Shown in pieces: positions 25,485 to 33,686 of a stretch of 64,000 bases of DNA; within the stretch, counting starts at the first letter, position 1, and every line of letters starts with the position of its first letter. The stretch is from the NCBI GenBank assembly GCA_026415715.1, contig JAOAGO010000001.1, forward strand, positions 1 to 64,000, in the 5' to 3' direction. The notes below the pieces were generated by a model. It ran no database searches. It saw only the letters and a list, made by a program, of their open reading frames with translations, and was not told where the DNA came from. The position numbers were made by a program, and so were the translations under genes. This DNA is from Chitinophagaceae bacterium. Lineage in GTDB: Bacteria; Bacteroidota; Bacteroidia; Chitinophagales; Chitinophagaceae.

Positions 25485-26591
25485 ATGATCATCAAACAAA
25501 TTGAACTTTACAAGCTCACCGTTCCCTTGAAGGAGCCGTTTACCACTTCGTTAGGCACCGAAGAGGCCGCGGAAAATGTGCTGGTCAGAATCTTAACTGA
25601 TCAGGGCCTCACAGGATTTGGCGAATGCAGTCCCTACCTTCCGGTGAACGGCGAAAGCCAGGAAACCTGCCTTATCGTAGGGCGGTATTTTGCTCAGGCT
25701 TTATTGGGCAAAAATGCTTTGCAAATAGAGGATCTGGTGAACCTGATGGATAAAATTATTTATGCCAACTACAGTATTAAAAGCGCCTTTGATATGGCGT
25801 TATACGATTTGGCCGCCCAACACGCCGGCCGGCCGCTTTATCAGTTTCTTGGGGGAGAAAAAAAGAAAACCATAATTACCGATTATACCGTAAGCCTTGG
25901 CACACCCGAAAAAATGGCAGAAGATGCGCAGAAAATCATAGCCGACGGTTTTACGATTTTAAAAGTAAAACTGGGCGATGACGGAGAAAAAGACGTTGCT
26001 CGTATAAAAGCCATCCGAGATGCCACAGGCAATGATATTCCCCTACGTATTGATGCCAATCAGGGCTGGAAGGTGAAAGAGGCCATTCGGACCCTGCAAA
26101 AGCTGGAAGATTACGGAATTGAGTTTTGCGAAGAGCCGGTTTCGCGACATAAATATCATCGCCTGGCAAAAATCAGGAAACATTCGCCGATCCCTTTGAT
26201 GGCCGATGAAAGTTGCGGAAACGCTTACGATGCCGAACGGTTGATTAAAATGAAAGCCTGCGATTATTTTAATATTAAACTGGGAAAATCGGGAGGTATT
26301 TTCAAAGCCTGTAAAATCGTAGAAAAAGCAGAAGAAGCCGGAATGGCCATGCAAATCGGTGCCATGCTGGAATCCAGAATCGGAATGACGGCGTTTGCTC
26401 ATTTTTCGCTGATAAGCCCGTTTATCCGGTATTACGATTTTGATACTTCACTGATGTTTAGTGAAGACCCTGCGGAAGGAGGCATTCGCTACCTGGCCGG
26501 CGGAGTAATTGAAGTGCCGGATACGCCAGGTTTGGGAGCTTCAATAAGGGAAGAGTGGCTTGGCCACATGGAAAAAATAATCATCAGGTAG
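25485..26591 (+). CDS. Dipeptide epimerase (enolase superfamily)
   Basis: The 368-residue protein belongs to the muconate-lactonising subgroup of the enolase superfamily. The catalytic Lys pair is in ILKVKLG; metal ligands are Asp in RIDANQGW, Glu in CEEPVS and Asp in MADESCG; the second acid-base Lys is in FNIKLGKSGG. The C-terminal EVPDTPGLG is typical of L-Ala-D/L-Glu epimerases. Such enzymes recycle murein peptides or process dipeptides, which suits the peptidase-rich context of this genome segment. Specificity cannot be fixed without modelling. Confidence 0.88.
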   Translation: MIIKQIELYKLTVPLKEPFTTSLGTEEAAENVLVRILTDQGLTGFGECSPYLPVNGESQETCLIVGRYFAQALLGKNALQIEDLVNLMDKIIYANYSIKSAFDMALYDLAAQHAGRPLYQFLGGEKKKTIITDYTVSLGTPEKMAEDAQKIIADGFTILKVKLGDDGEKDVARIKAIRDATGNDIPLRIDANQGWKVKEAIRTLQKLEDYGIEFCEEPVSRHKYHRLAKIRKHSPIPLMADESCGNAYDAERLIKMKACDYFNIKLGKSGGIFKACKIVEKAEEAGMAMQIGAMLESRIGMTAFAHFSLISPFIRYYDFDTSLMFSEDPAEGGIRYLAGGVIEVPDTPGLGASIREEWLGHMEKIIIR

Positions 26592-26667
26592 TAATTACAA
26601 AAACGGAAAGCGTTAACGAACATCATTTTTAGAAGCAAAAAATCCGTATTTCAGATTCATTTAGCCT

Positions 26668-27339
26668 ATGAACCTTTCGTTAGAAATTACGGGTGACGGC
26701 TCTCACACCCTGCGTAATCATGTTCTTCAGGCCACCTATCATTCCATACATGGTGCCCTTCAGGAATCCCGGCATGTATTCATTGAAAAGGGATTCATGC
26801 CGCTGACTCACCTTTCAGCTCCAATGCCTTTAACTGTTCTGGAAGTAGGCTTTGGTACCGGACTCAATGCCATCCTTACATTACAGTATGCAGAGCATCT
26901 GAAAAGTCAAATCCAGTACACGGCGCTTGAACCTTTTCCGCCCGACCATGAAATTCTTTACAAACTGAATTATTTATCTTTTCTTTCAAAAGAAGCGGCA
27001 GACTGTTTTTTTAAAATGCATGAATGCCCGTGGGAGCAGCCCGCTTCCGTTACCGCACATTTTACACTGATAAAGAAAAAGTGTACCCTGCAGGAATTTA
27101 CCGATTCGCAAAAATTTGCATTAGTGTATTATGATGCTTTTGCGCCTGGCGCACAGGCCGAAATGTGGACGGTTGACGTATTTCGTAAACTTTTTTCACA
27201 CATGTGCGGGGGCGGCCTATTGGTTACGTACTGCAGCAAAGGCGAGGTGAGAAGAAATATGATTTCGGCCGGATTTCAGGTTGAAAAACTGCCGGGCCCA
27301 CCGGGTAAAAAAGAAATGCTGAGAGCGTTGAAGCCTTGA
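26668..27339 (+). CDS. mnmD: tRNA (5-methylaminomethyl-2-thiouridine)-methyltransferase MnmD
   Basis: This 223-residue methyltransferase matches the MnmC C-terminal enzyme activity when it occurs alone (MnmD), as is usual in Bacteroidota. The SAM site is VLEVGFGTGLNAILT, followed by the family motif YYDAFAPGAQAEMW and the late CSKGEVRRNMISAGF. It methylates nm5s2U to mnm5s2U at the wobble position of some tRNAs. No FAD-dependent MnmC(o) domain is attached. It follows the epimerase gene by 76 bases and converges on cysS with 17 bases between stops. Confidence 0.9.
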   Translation: MNLSLEITGDGSHTLRNHVLQATYHSIHGALQESRHVFIEKGFMPLTHLSAPMPLTVLEVGFGTGLNAILTLQYAEHLKSQIQYTALEPFPPDHEILYKLNYLSFLSKEAADCFFKMHECPWEQPASVTAHFTLIKKKCTLQEFTDSQKFALVYYDAFAPGAQAEMWTVDVFRKLFSHMCGGGLLVTYCSKGEVRRNMISAGFQVEKLPGPPGKKEMLRALKP

Positions 27340-27356
27340 GTTTGGATACCTGCCTT

Positions 27357-28868
27357 TTATTTAGGAACAGGCAAATCCTGAAAGCTCCAGCTGATGTTGC
27401 CGTCTTTTTCATCTTTCAGTACAATACCCAATTCGGCTAACTGATTGCGGATTTTGTCTCCGGTAACGTAATCTTTTCGCTTACGGGCATCTTTGCGGAT
27501 ATCAATGAGCAAATGCATGACTTTTTCAAAAATTTCCATATCGGCTTCCCGTACTTTCTGAAGACCTAAAATGTCTTCCATATAAGTTTTCATTTTCTTT
27601 TGAAGCAGATGAAAAATTTCGGGAGAAATTTCATTGAGGGCAACGGATTTGTCTTTGAAGGAATTTATGACAGGCGTCAGTTGAAACAGGTTGGCCAGAA
27701 CCTTTGCCGTATTAAAATCATCATTCATAAATTCATCCAGTTCCTTCACTTTAGTATGCACAAAATTTTCCAGTTCCTGATTCCTGTTTTGCGATTCGCC
27801 CTCATGCTTCAGGATCATTAAATGGTCGTAGCTTTCCCACAGGCGTCTTAATCCTTTTTCTGCCGACAGCAGGGCTTCATTGCTGAAGTCAAGCGTACTG
27901 CGGTAATGTGTTTGCAAAATAAAAAAGCGGATTACCATGGGATGATAGGCTTTCTGCAGCAAAGGATGGCTGCCGCTGAAAAGCTGGGTAAGGGTAATAA
28001 CGTTATTATAGCTTTTCCCCATTTTGCGCCCTTCTATGGTAATCATGTTGTTGTGAATCCAATACCGAACGGGGGGGATACCATGGCAGATAGTGCTTTG
28101 TGCTATTTCGCTTTCGTGATGCGGAAACAGCAGGTCCATTCCCCCGCCGTGAATATCAAATTGCGGCCCCAGATATTTTGACGACATGGCCGAGCATTCA
28201 ATATGCCAGCCCGGATAGCCTTCGCTCCAGGGGCTTGGCCAGCGCATAATATGTTCGGGCGCAGCTTTTTTCCATAAGGCAAAATCGGCTTTGTCTCTTT
28301 TTTCTTCCTGGCCTTCCAGTTCCCTTGTGGTTTGAAATAATTCTTCCACTACCCGTCCGCTTAATTTGCCATAATCGTACTGTGCTGCATATTTCTTTAC
28401 ATCAAAATATACCGAGCCGTTTACTACATAGGCATAGCCCGCATCAATAATTTTTTTGATCATCTCGATTTGTTCCACAATATGGCCCGTTGCCGTGGGT
28501 TCGATGGAGGGCGGCAACGTGTTGAACTTTTCCATGGCCCAGTGAAACAGGCGGGTGTATTTCTGAACCAGCTCCATGGGCTCCAGTTTTTCCAGCAAGG
28601 CTTTTTTTGATATTTTATCTTCCGCTTCTCTGCCTTCTTCTTCAAAATGGCCCGCATCGGTGATATTCCGGACATAACGCACTTTATACCCGAGATGCAG
28701 CAGGTAGCGATAAATGACATCAAATGTGATGTATGGCCGGGCATGGCCCAGATGGCTTTCGCCGCTCACTGTGGGGCCGCAAACATACATTCCTGCATAA
28801 CCGGGCACGAGTGGCGTAAAAATTTCCTTTTGGCGTGAATAGGAATTATAGATCTTAAGTGACGACAT
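27357..28868 (-). CDS. cysS: Cysteine--tRNA ligase
   Basis: This class I synthetase charges tRNA-Cys. The HIGH-type motif is HLGH within SGESHLGHARPY, the KMSKS loop is GRKMGKSYNN (KMGKS variant, as in many Bacteroidota), and zinc ligands are in CGPTV, HIECS and FPHHE. The C-terminal DALR-like anticodon-binding part lies after about residue 365. At 503 residues it is slightly longer than the E. coli enzyme. A likely -7 element (CATCTTTG, one mismatch, minus 28934-28927) lies about 60 bases upstream. Confidence 0.96.
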   Translation of the reverse strand: MSSLKIYNSYSRQKEIFTPLVPGYAGMYVCGPTVSGESHLGHARPYITFDVIYRYLLHLGYKVRYVRNITDAGHFEEEGREAEDKISKKALLEKLEPMELVQKYTRLFHWAMEKFNTLPPSIEPTATGHIVEQIEMIKKIIDAGYAYVVNGSVYFDVKKYAAQYDYGKLSGRVVEELFQTTRELEGQEEKRDKADFALWKKAAPEHIMRWPSPWSEGYPGWHIECSAMSSKYLGPQFDIHGGGMDLLFPHHESEIAQSTICHGIPPVRYWIHNNMITIEGRKMGKSYNNVITLTQLFSGSHPLLQKAYHPMVIRFFILQTHYRSTLDFSNEALLSAEKGLRRLWESYDHLMILKHEGESQNRNQELENFVHTKVKELDEFMNDDFNTAKVLANLFQLTPVINSFKDKSVALNEISPEIFHLLQKKMKTYMEDILGLQKVREADMEIFEKVMHLLIDIRKDARKRKDYVTGDKIRNQLAELGIVLKDEKDGNISWSFQDLPVPK

Positions 28869-28973
28869 GTGATGTTTTTACTTAGCAATACAATTTGAGT
28901 GTTCTTCCTGAAGTGAATGTTTTTTGCAAAGATGTAAAAAAGAAAAATTTTTAAATAGCAGAACTAATTTACT

Positions 28974-28990
28974 TGTCCCTTTAAGGGACA
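28974..28990. other. Perfect intergenic palindrome TGTCCCTT-T-AAGGGACA
   Basis: The two 8-base arms are exact reverse complements with one base between, and GTTTTTG follows on the plus strand. It lies between the end of the EEP gene (29090) and the cysS promoter. It could be an operator or a weak terminator. Confidence 0.5.
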
Positions 28991-29089
28991 GTTTTTGTAT
29001 GAAGGAAACAAAATCATGGTGTAAAGCTACCTAAATTTTCGAAAAAATTGTATAGAGTATTCAGGCATTTATCAAGATTATTAAGAAAA

Positions 29090-30208
29090 TTATGGCTCTA
29101 ATTTTAAATCGGCCACCAGCATGGAGTGGTCGGAGAGAGGGCGGTTGTTACGCTTAAATTGAACTACTTTAAACCGACGGTCGGCAAAAATATAATCAAT
29201 GCGCAGGGTGGGCAACAAGCGGTTATATGTGCGGCCAATGCCTGTTCCCTTTTTTAAAAAAGCATCCTGGAGTCCGTTTTTAATCAAAAAATAATTGTAA
29301 GAATACGGAATGTCGTTCATATCCAGACAAATGACAGAAGGGTAGGGTGAGTTTTTGGTAACTTCTCTCAAGGTACGGGCATGGATGGCGCGGTATTGAA
29401 TCCCTCTTTTCATTTTTTTCAGCAACGAACCGGAAAAATATACCATACTGTCCTCGCCCTTTGTTACTTTTTTTAACCTTTCATAATCTTGTTGAAAAAG
29501 CTGATAAGATTGGAGATGCGTATTGAATATCCTTATTGTATCATTACGAAAAACAATGTCGGCAAACAGCAAAACCTCAGGTAAGGTAGGTCTCGGGTAG
29601 CGTACCTTACCGCTATCTGCAATCGGAAATTTTGAAAAAATGATTGAGCTGTAATAATGCCGGTCGCCATCTTCGTCGTATGAAAAATAAAAGTACGGAT
29701 AGCCCATCTGTTGAACAGGTGAAATGTTGTCGTAATACAATGAGTCAACAGAAGTATGAAATTCCTGCAGGCATAAAATATCGGCATTTTGCTCACGAAT
29801 CAGGTCCAGCATTTGTTTTCTTTTCATGCTGCCCTCGTTATTGTTTTTTTTCATCTCAATAAAACGGGCTACGTTCCAGCATAAAACCCGCAGCGTGGCT
29901 GAGTCTTTCCCGTGTTGAAAAGGTTTTGGTTTATTGAAAGCCCAAAATACTCTTATATTTTTATAACTCATGGCCAGAGCCAAAACGGAAATGAGCACAT
30001 GGCGAAATTTTGAAAAAACCAGATTCGCCAGCAAAATGATGATATTCAGCAAAAGAAAAAAGGGAAACAAAACCGAGAGCGCCGAAAACGGCCACCAGGT
30101 ATAAGGGTTCAGAAAAGGAGACAAGCAGGAAAGTAACAAAAGCGCTGCTGCGGTTATGGTTACAATCAGCCAAATACTTTTAAAAAAATTCCTAAGCTTC
30201 AGGGCCAT
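29090..30208 (-). CDS. Membrane-anchored endonuclease/exonuclease/phosphatase family protein
   Basis: The start is placed at ATG 30208 (MALKLRNFFKS), the second Met. Residues 12-85 form about three membrane segments. The rest is an EEP fold with its active-site set: Asn in LCWNVARF, Glu in LCLQEFH, His in FNTHLQSY, Asp and Asn in CLDMNDIPYS, then RIDYIFAD and SDHSML. Family members are Mg-dependent phosphodiesterases acting on nucleic acids or phospholipids. The membrane anchor points to a lipid or envelope substrate. The same pattern of EEP next to two rhomboid genes is familiar from Bacteroidota. It ends the rhomboid operon. Confidence 0.85.
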   Translation of the reverse strand: MALKLRNFFKSIWLIVTITAAALLLLSCLSPFLNPYTWWPFSALSVLFPFFLLLNIIILLANLVFSKFRHVLISVLALAMSYKNIRVFWAFNKPKPFQHGKDSATLRVLCWNVARFIEMKKNNNEGSMKRKQMLDLIREQNADILCLQEFHTSVDSLYYDNISPVQQMGYPYFYFSYDEDGDRHYYSSIIFSKFPIADSGKVRYPRPTLPEVLLFADIVFRNDTIRIFNTHLQSYQLFQQDYERLKKVTKGEDSMVYFSGSLLKKMKRGIQYRAIHARTLREVTKNSPYPSVICLDMNDIPYSYNYFLIKNGLQDAFLKKGTGIGRTYNRLLPTLRIDYIFADRRFKVVQFKRNNRPLSDHSMLVADLKLEP

Positions 30209-30315
30209 GTAATGCAATATATTAATTCTGTAGCTGATTCAAAAAAGGAGGAAGGGTAAATTTGAGTGCAAGGTAAAATGAAGCGGAAAAATTCAGCGTC
30301 TTACCGCTCCTGGTA

Positions 30316-31260
30316 TCAAAGTTCATCTTCCGCTCTTTTCAGGATTTCCTTTTCTTCATCGGTCAAATATTCAAATCCTTTTTGATTGATTTTATCCAAT
30401 ATGGCATCAATACGCTCCTGAGTGATTTTAGGCGTTTTTTTGTAAGGCTTAACATTTGATTTGTAAAAAAGTTCTTGTTTGATGGATTTGCCGCGGGCCG
30501 GTTTTTCGGGATGAAAAAGATAGGTGAACCACTCAATTAATCGGTTCATCCAATCGCTCCAGTCGTAACCACGTTTCAGAAAAGTGAAAAACAAAAAGCC
30601 GGTGATGCCGGCGCCCAGCATGGCTCTGAATTTTCCATAATCTGAAATGGCAAGAAACCCTAAGGATATGACAAAATAAAAAACACCGAGCCACCACAGC
30701 GGAATCCCTCCGCCCAGCATGGGAAAAAACCGGTACTGAGGGGCCAGCAGAGTGGTAACTACAGCCACTGCCATCACTCCGCAAGGCGCTAACCCCAGGC
30801 CGAAAGTAGCAATATTAGCCGTTGAGGGAAACAACAGATTGCCCAAAACAAAAAAAAGAGCTCCGCCCCATGCGCCGTAAATATAAACGGGAATGATTTT
30901 TTTATTGCCGGTCAAATCCTGAAGTACCGAACCGAAAGTCCATAACCATAACATATTGGCCAGCGTATTCCAGAAATCGTTGTTGTCGTGCACAAACATG
31001 GCCGAAATCAGCGTCCAGGGTTTTTGGAGAAAACCGGATAATTCGGCTGGAAATGCAAAGAGAGAATACACCTGCTGCTGAAACAACGTAACTGCCAGGG
31101 CTTTGTTTTCCTGATATTTGAAATGCCAGATGGCTTTCAGAAAACCCAGTACAACAAACAGAATCAGGCAGGCCGCAATAAGCAGCAACAGGTCGTTACT
31201 TCGTTTGGATTCGAAAACGGCACGCTGGTATTTTTTTTCCGGGTAAGTCACGATTTTCAC
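30316..31260 (-). CDS. Rhomboid-like protein, probably catalytically inactive
   Basis: The fold of a rhomboid protease is recognisable: six to seven membrane segments, with FVHDNNDFWNTLANMLWLW in the region of the usual HxxxN loop. The tail of the family (ERIDAILDKI, GFEYLTDEEKEIL) is also present. The catalytic parts are altered, however. Where GASAGVMA-like sequence carries the Ser, this protein has LAPCGVMA (Ser to Pro). Where the last helix normally has AHLGGA, it has AMLGAG (His to Met). The paralogue at 31309 keeps both. I infer a rhomboid pseudoprotease that may bind substrates rather than cut them. At 314 residues the length is normal. Confidence 0.75.
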   Translation of the reverse strand: MKIVTYPEKKYQRAVFESKRSNDLLLLIAACLILFVVLGFLKAIWHFKYQENKALAVTLFQQQVYSLFAFPAELSGFLQKPWTLISAMFVHDNNDFWNTLANMLWLWTFGSVLQDLTGNKKIIPVYIYGAWGGALFFVLGNLLFPSTANIATFGLGLAPCGVMAVAVVTTLLAPQYRFFPMLGGGIPLWWLGVFYFVISLGFLAISDYGKFRAMLGAGITGFLFFTFLKRGYDWSDWMNRLIEWFTYLFHPEKPARGKSIKQELFYKSNVKPYKKTPKITQERIDAILDKINQKGFEYLTDEEKEILKRAEDEL

Positions 31261-31308
31261 TTAACACTCTTCAAATTTCGGAAAAAAATTTTACCTTGAT
31301 ATTCTTGT

Positions 31309-32052
31309 TTAATAAAACATCCTTCTGTTGGTTTTATTCCAGTACAACACAAGTAAAAATCCGGTTAATGCTCCCCCCAGGTGAGCAAAATGTGCAATAT
31401 TATCTCCGGTACTTCCTGACAATCCGCCAAACAGGTCAAGCGCTGCGAGACCCAGCATGGCCCATTTGGCTTTTACCGGAAAGGGAATAAACATGATGAA
31501 CAGCTCGGTGTTGGGAAAAAGGTAGGCAAAAGCTGCAAAAACCCCCATGATGGCACCCGAAGCGCCAAGTGCAGGAGCCACCGCACCCATGTATTTCTTA
31601 ACGTCATTTATATTGTGTTGTTCCAGCGCATGCAGCAGTTGTTCGCATCGCAAATATTGTATGGTTAAATGCAGGGCTGCCGCGCCGAGACCGCACAGAA
31701 AATAAAAAATCAGAAAACGCTGAGACCCCCACACATTTTCCAGCACCCGTCCAAACATCCACAAGGTGAGCATGTTGAACATAATATGAAAAATAAAGGG
31801 GGGCGGTGCATGAGCAAACATGTGTGTGGCCAGCTGATAGGGAAGAAATGTTTCATTGGCGGAAAGAAACCCGTTTTCCGTTAAGAGCTTTTTCAGTTTT
31901 TCCGGCATCAGGGGATACAACATCAGCTTTTGGGTAATGGCAAACTGTTTGTCCAGAACCAATTGAGCCGTATAAACCAAAGCGTTGATGAGAATCAGAT
32001 TTTTGATAACGGGAGGAAAATAATCCGGTTGTCTGTATCTGTAATAACTCAT
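31309..32052 (-). CDS. Rhomboid family intramembrane serine protease
   Basis: This 247-residue membrane protein has the intact rhomboid dyad: Ser in LGASGAIMG and His in AHLGGALTGF. The HMFAHAPPPFIFHIMFNM segment supplies the HxxxN-type loop. About six membrane helices are visible. Rhomboids cleave transmembrane segments within the bilayer. It is upstream of the inactive paralogue by 48 bases on the same strand, and downstream of rlmD by 40 bases, so rlmD, two rhomboids and the EEP gene probably share a transcript. Confidence 0.92.
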   Translation of the reverse strand: MSYYRYRQPDYFPPVIKNLILINALVYTAQLVLDKQFAITQKLMLYPLMPEKLKKLLTENGFLSANETFLPYQLATHMFAHAPPPFIFHIMFNMLTLWMFGRVLENVWGSQRFLIFYFLCGLGAAALHLTIQYLRCEQLLHALEQHNINDVKKYMGAVAPALGASGAIMGVFAAFAYLFPNTELFIMFIPFPVKAKWAMLGLAALDLFGGLSGSTGDNIAHFAHLGGALTGFLLVLYWNKTNRRMFY

Positions 32053-32092
32053 ACGGTAAAATTAGAGGGATAATGAAAAACGCAATATCATT

Positions 32093-33541
32093 TTAAGGTT
32101 TTCTTAGTTTGAGTTGAACAACATTTTCTATATGATGCGTATGCGGAAACATATCAACCGGTTGAACGGCGCATACATCGTATTTTTCATACAATCGTTT
32201 CAGGTCTCTGGCCTGTGTGGCCGGGTTGCAGCTTACGTACACCAAAACCGGTGGCTCAAGGTCAAGAATTTTTTTTACCAGTTTTTCATGCATACCGGCA
32301 CGAGGCGGGTCAGTAATTATCACGTCGGGAAATCCCTGTATTTTGAAAAAATCATCTGCACACACTCTAATGACGTCGCCAGAAAAAAACGCTGTATTTG
32401 TTAAATGGTTGAGTTTTGCATTTTCACGGGCATCCGCAATGGCCTCCTCTATCAGGTCAATGCCCACCACACGGCCGGCTTTTTCGCTTACAAAAATGCC
32501 GATGCTTCCCGTGCCGCAATACAAATCATAAACGGTTTCTTTGCCACTGAGTTCGCAGAAAGTCCGCACAATACTGTAAAGTTTTTCTGCTTGCCGGGTA
32601 TTGGTCTGAAAAAAAGACTTGGGCCCGATTTTGAAATAAAACTTTTCCAGTTTTTCCGTAACATAACCTTTTCCCGAGAAGACAACCGGCTCCAGGTCGT
32701 GCAGACTGTCATTTTTTTTTCGGTTAATGGTATAAAGCCATGTGGTTACCTGAGGGATGGTTTGCTGAAGATGTTCCAGCATTTGCCGTAAGGCCGGAAT
32801 ATTTTCTTCGCCGGCGATAACATTCACCATAATTTCCCCGGTAGTACAGATGCGCAGCTGCACGCTGCGCAGTAGCCCTTCGTGTTTTCTTACATCGTAA
32901 AAAGTAAAATTGTGTTTTTCGGCGTAGGCCCGTATTTCTTCTCTGATGCGATTGGAAGGTTCGGGCTGTAAATGGCAATATTTTATATCTACAATTTTAT
33001 CAAATAATCCTTTGGCATGAAATCCGGCTGCATGTTCCGGCCCGGGATGCCCGGTGCCGCTTGTCTGAGAAGCAGACTCCCTTTTTTGCTGCTGATACTC
33101 TGCCTCGGGTATATATTTTGAAACGCCAAACGTGTATTCCAGTTTGTTGCGGTATAATTTGTCGTGCTCCGCGCCAAGAATCGGAGAAATTTCCGGAGCC
33201 GGAATGCCGGCAATTCTCTGCAATGCATCTTTTACCTGTTGTTGCTTAAAACGAAGCTGAACTTCATAAGGCACCATTTGCCACTGACACCCCCCGCATA
33301 CCCCGAAATGCGAACAGAAAGGCGCTATACGAAGGGAAGAGAGCTCATGAAAATTCAGCGGATAACCTTCTGCCCAGTCTTTTTTGTTTTTATATATATA
33401 CACGTCCACAACATCGCCGGGTACGGTACGTTCCACAAAAACTGCTTTTCCCTGCCATCGTGCAATACACCGGCCTTCCGTGGCAAAATCTTCCATCTTC
33501 AGGCTTTCCAGAATAAGAGGATTTTTCTTTTTTGCAGGCAT
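32093..33541 (-). CDS. rlmD: 23S rRNA (uracil(1939)-C(5))-methyltransferase RlmD
   Basis: RlmD (RumA) methylates U1939 of 23S rRNA with SAM. Near the start is a TRAM domain (to about residue 70). The iron-sulfur cysteines are in FCSHFGVCGGCQ, with a fourth in KYCHLQP. The SAM part follows with YDLYCGTGSIGIFV, DPPRAGMH and the catalytic Cys in VSCNPAT. The start at ATG 33541 (MPAKKKNPLILE) is preferred because an exact -7 element (TACCTTTG, minus 33553-33546) ends four bases upstream, which excludes the longer frame and suggests a leaderless message. Length is 482 residues. Confidence 0.93.
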   Translation of the reverse strand: MPAKKKNPLILESLKMEDFATEGRCIARWQGKAVFVERTVPGDVVDVYIYKNKKDWAEGYPLNFHELSSLRIAPFCSHFGVCGGCQWQMVPYEVQLRFKQQQVKDALQRIAGIPAPEISPILGAEHDKLYRNKLEYTFGVSKYIPEAEYQQQKRESASQTSGTGHPGPEHAAGFHAKGLFDKIVDIKYCHLQPEPSNRIREEIRAYAEKHNFTFYDVRKHEGLLRSVQLRICTTGEIMVNVIAGEENIPALRQMLEHLQQTIPQVTTWLYTINRKKNDSLHDLEPVVFSGKGYVTEKLEKFYFKIGPKSFFQTNTRQAEKLYSIVRTFCELSGKETVYDLYCGTGSIGIFVSEKAGRVVGIDLIEEAIADARENAKLNHLTNTAFFSGDVIRVCADDFFKIQGFPDVIITDPPRAGMHEKLVKKILDLEPPVLVYVSCNPATQARDLKRLYEKYDVCAVQPVDMFPHTHHIENVVQLKLRKP

Positions 33542-33545
33542 CAGG

Positions 33546-33553
33546 CAAAGGTA
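33546..33553 (-). promoter_or_regulatory. -7 promoter element of rlmD, leaderless start
   Basis: TACCTTTG on the minus strand matches TAnnTTTG and ends four bases before ATG 33541. The expected start point of RNA is at or beside the ATG. Confidence 0.6.
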
Positions 33554-33652
33554 TAACAGCACATCTTGCTAAAAAAAATTAAAAAGAATCTGCTTCAGGC
33601 AACTTTCTTTTCCTTTTTCGCTTCTGGCATGTTGTGCAAAACGAATTGCCCG

Positions 33653-33660
33653 TAATTTTG
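33653..33660 (+). promoter_or_regulatory. -7 promoter element of the TlpA-like gene
   Basis: TAATTTTG matches TAnnTTTG, with TTG at 33632-33634 as a possible -33 element 18 bases upstream. ATG 33687 follows 26 bases downstream. Confidence 0.55.
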
Positions 33661-33686
33661 CCTGTTGTTTCAGTTATAAGAAAGGT

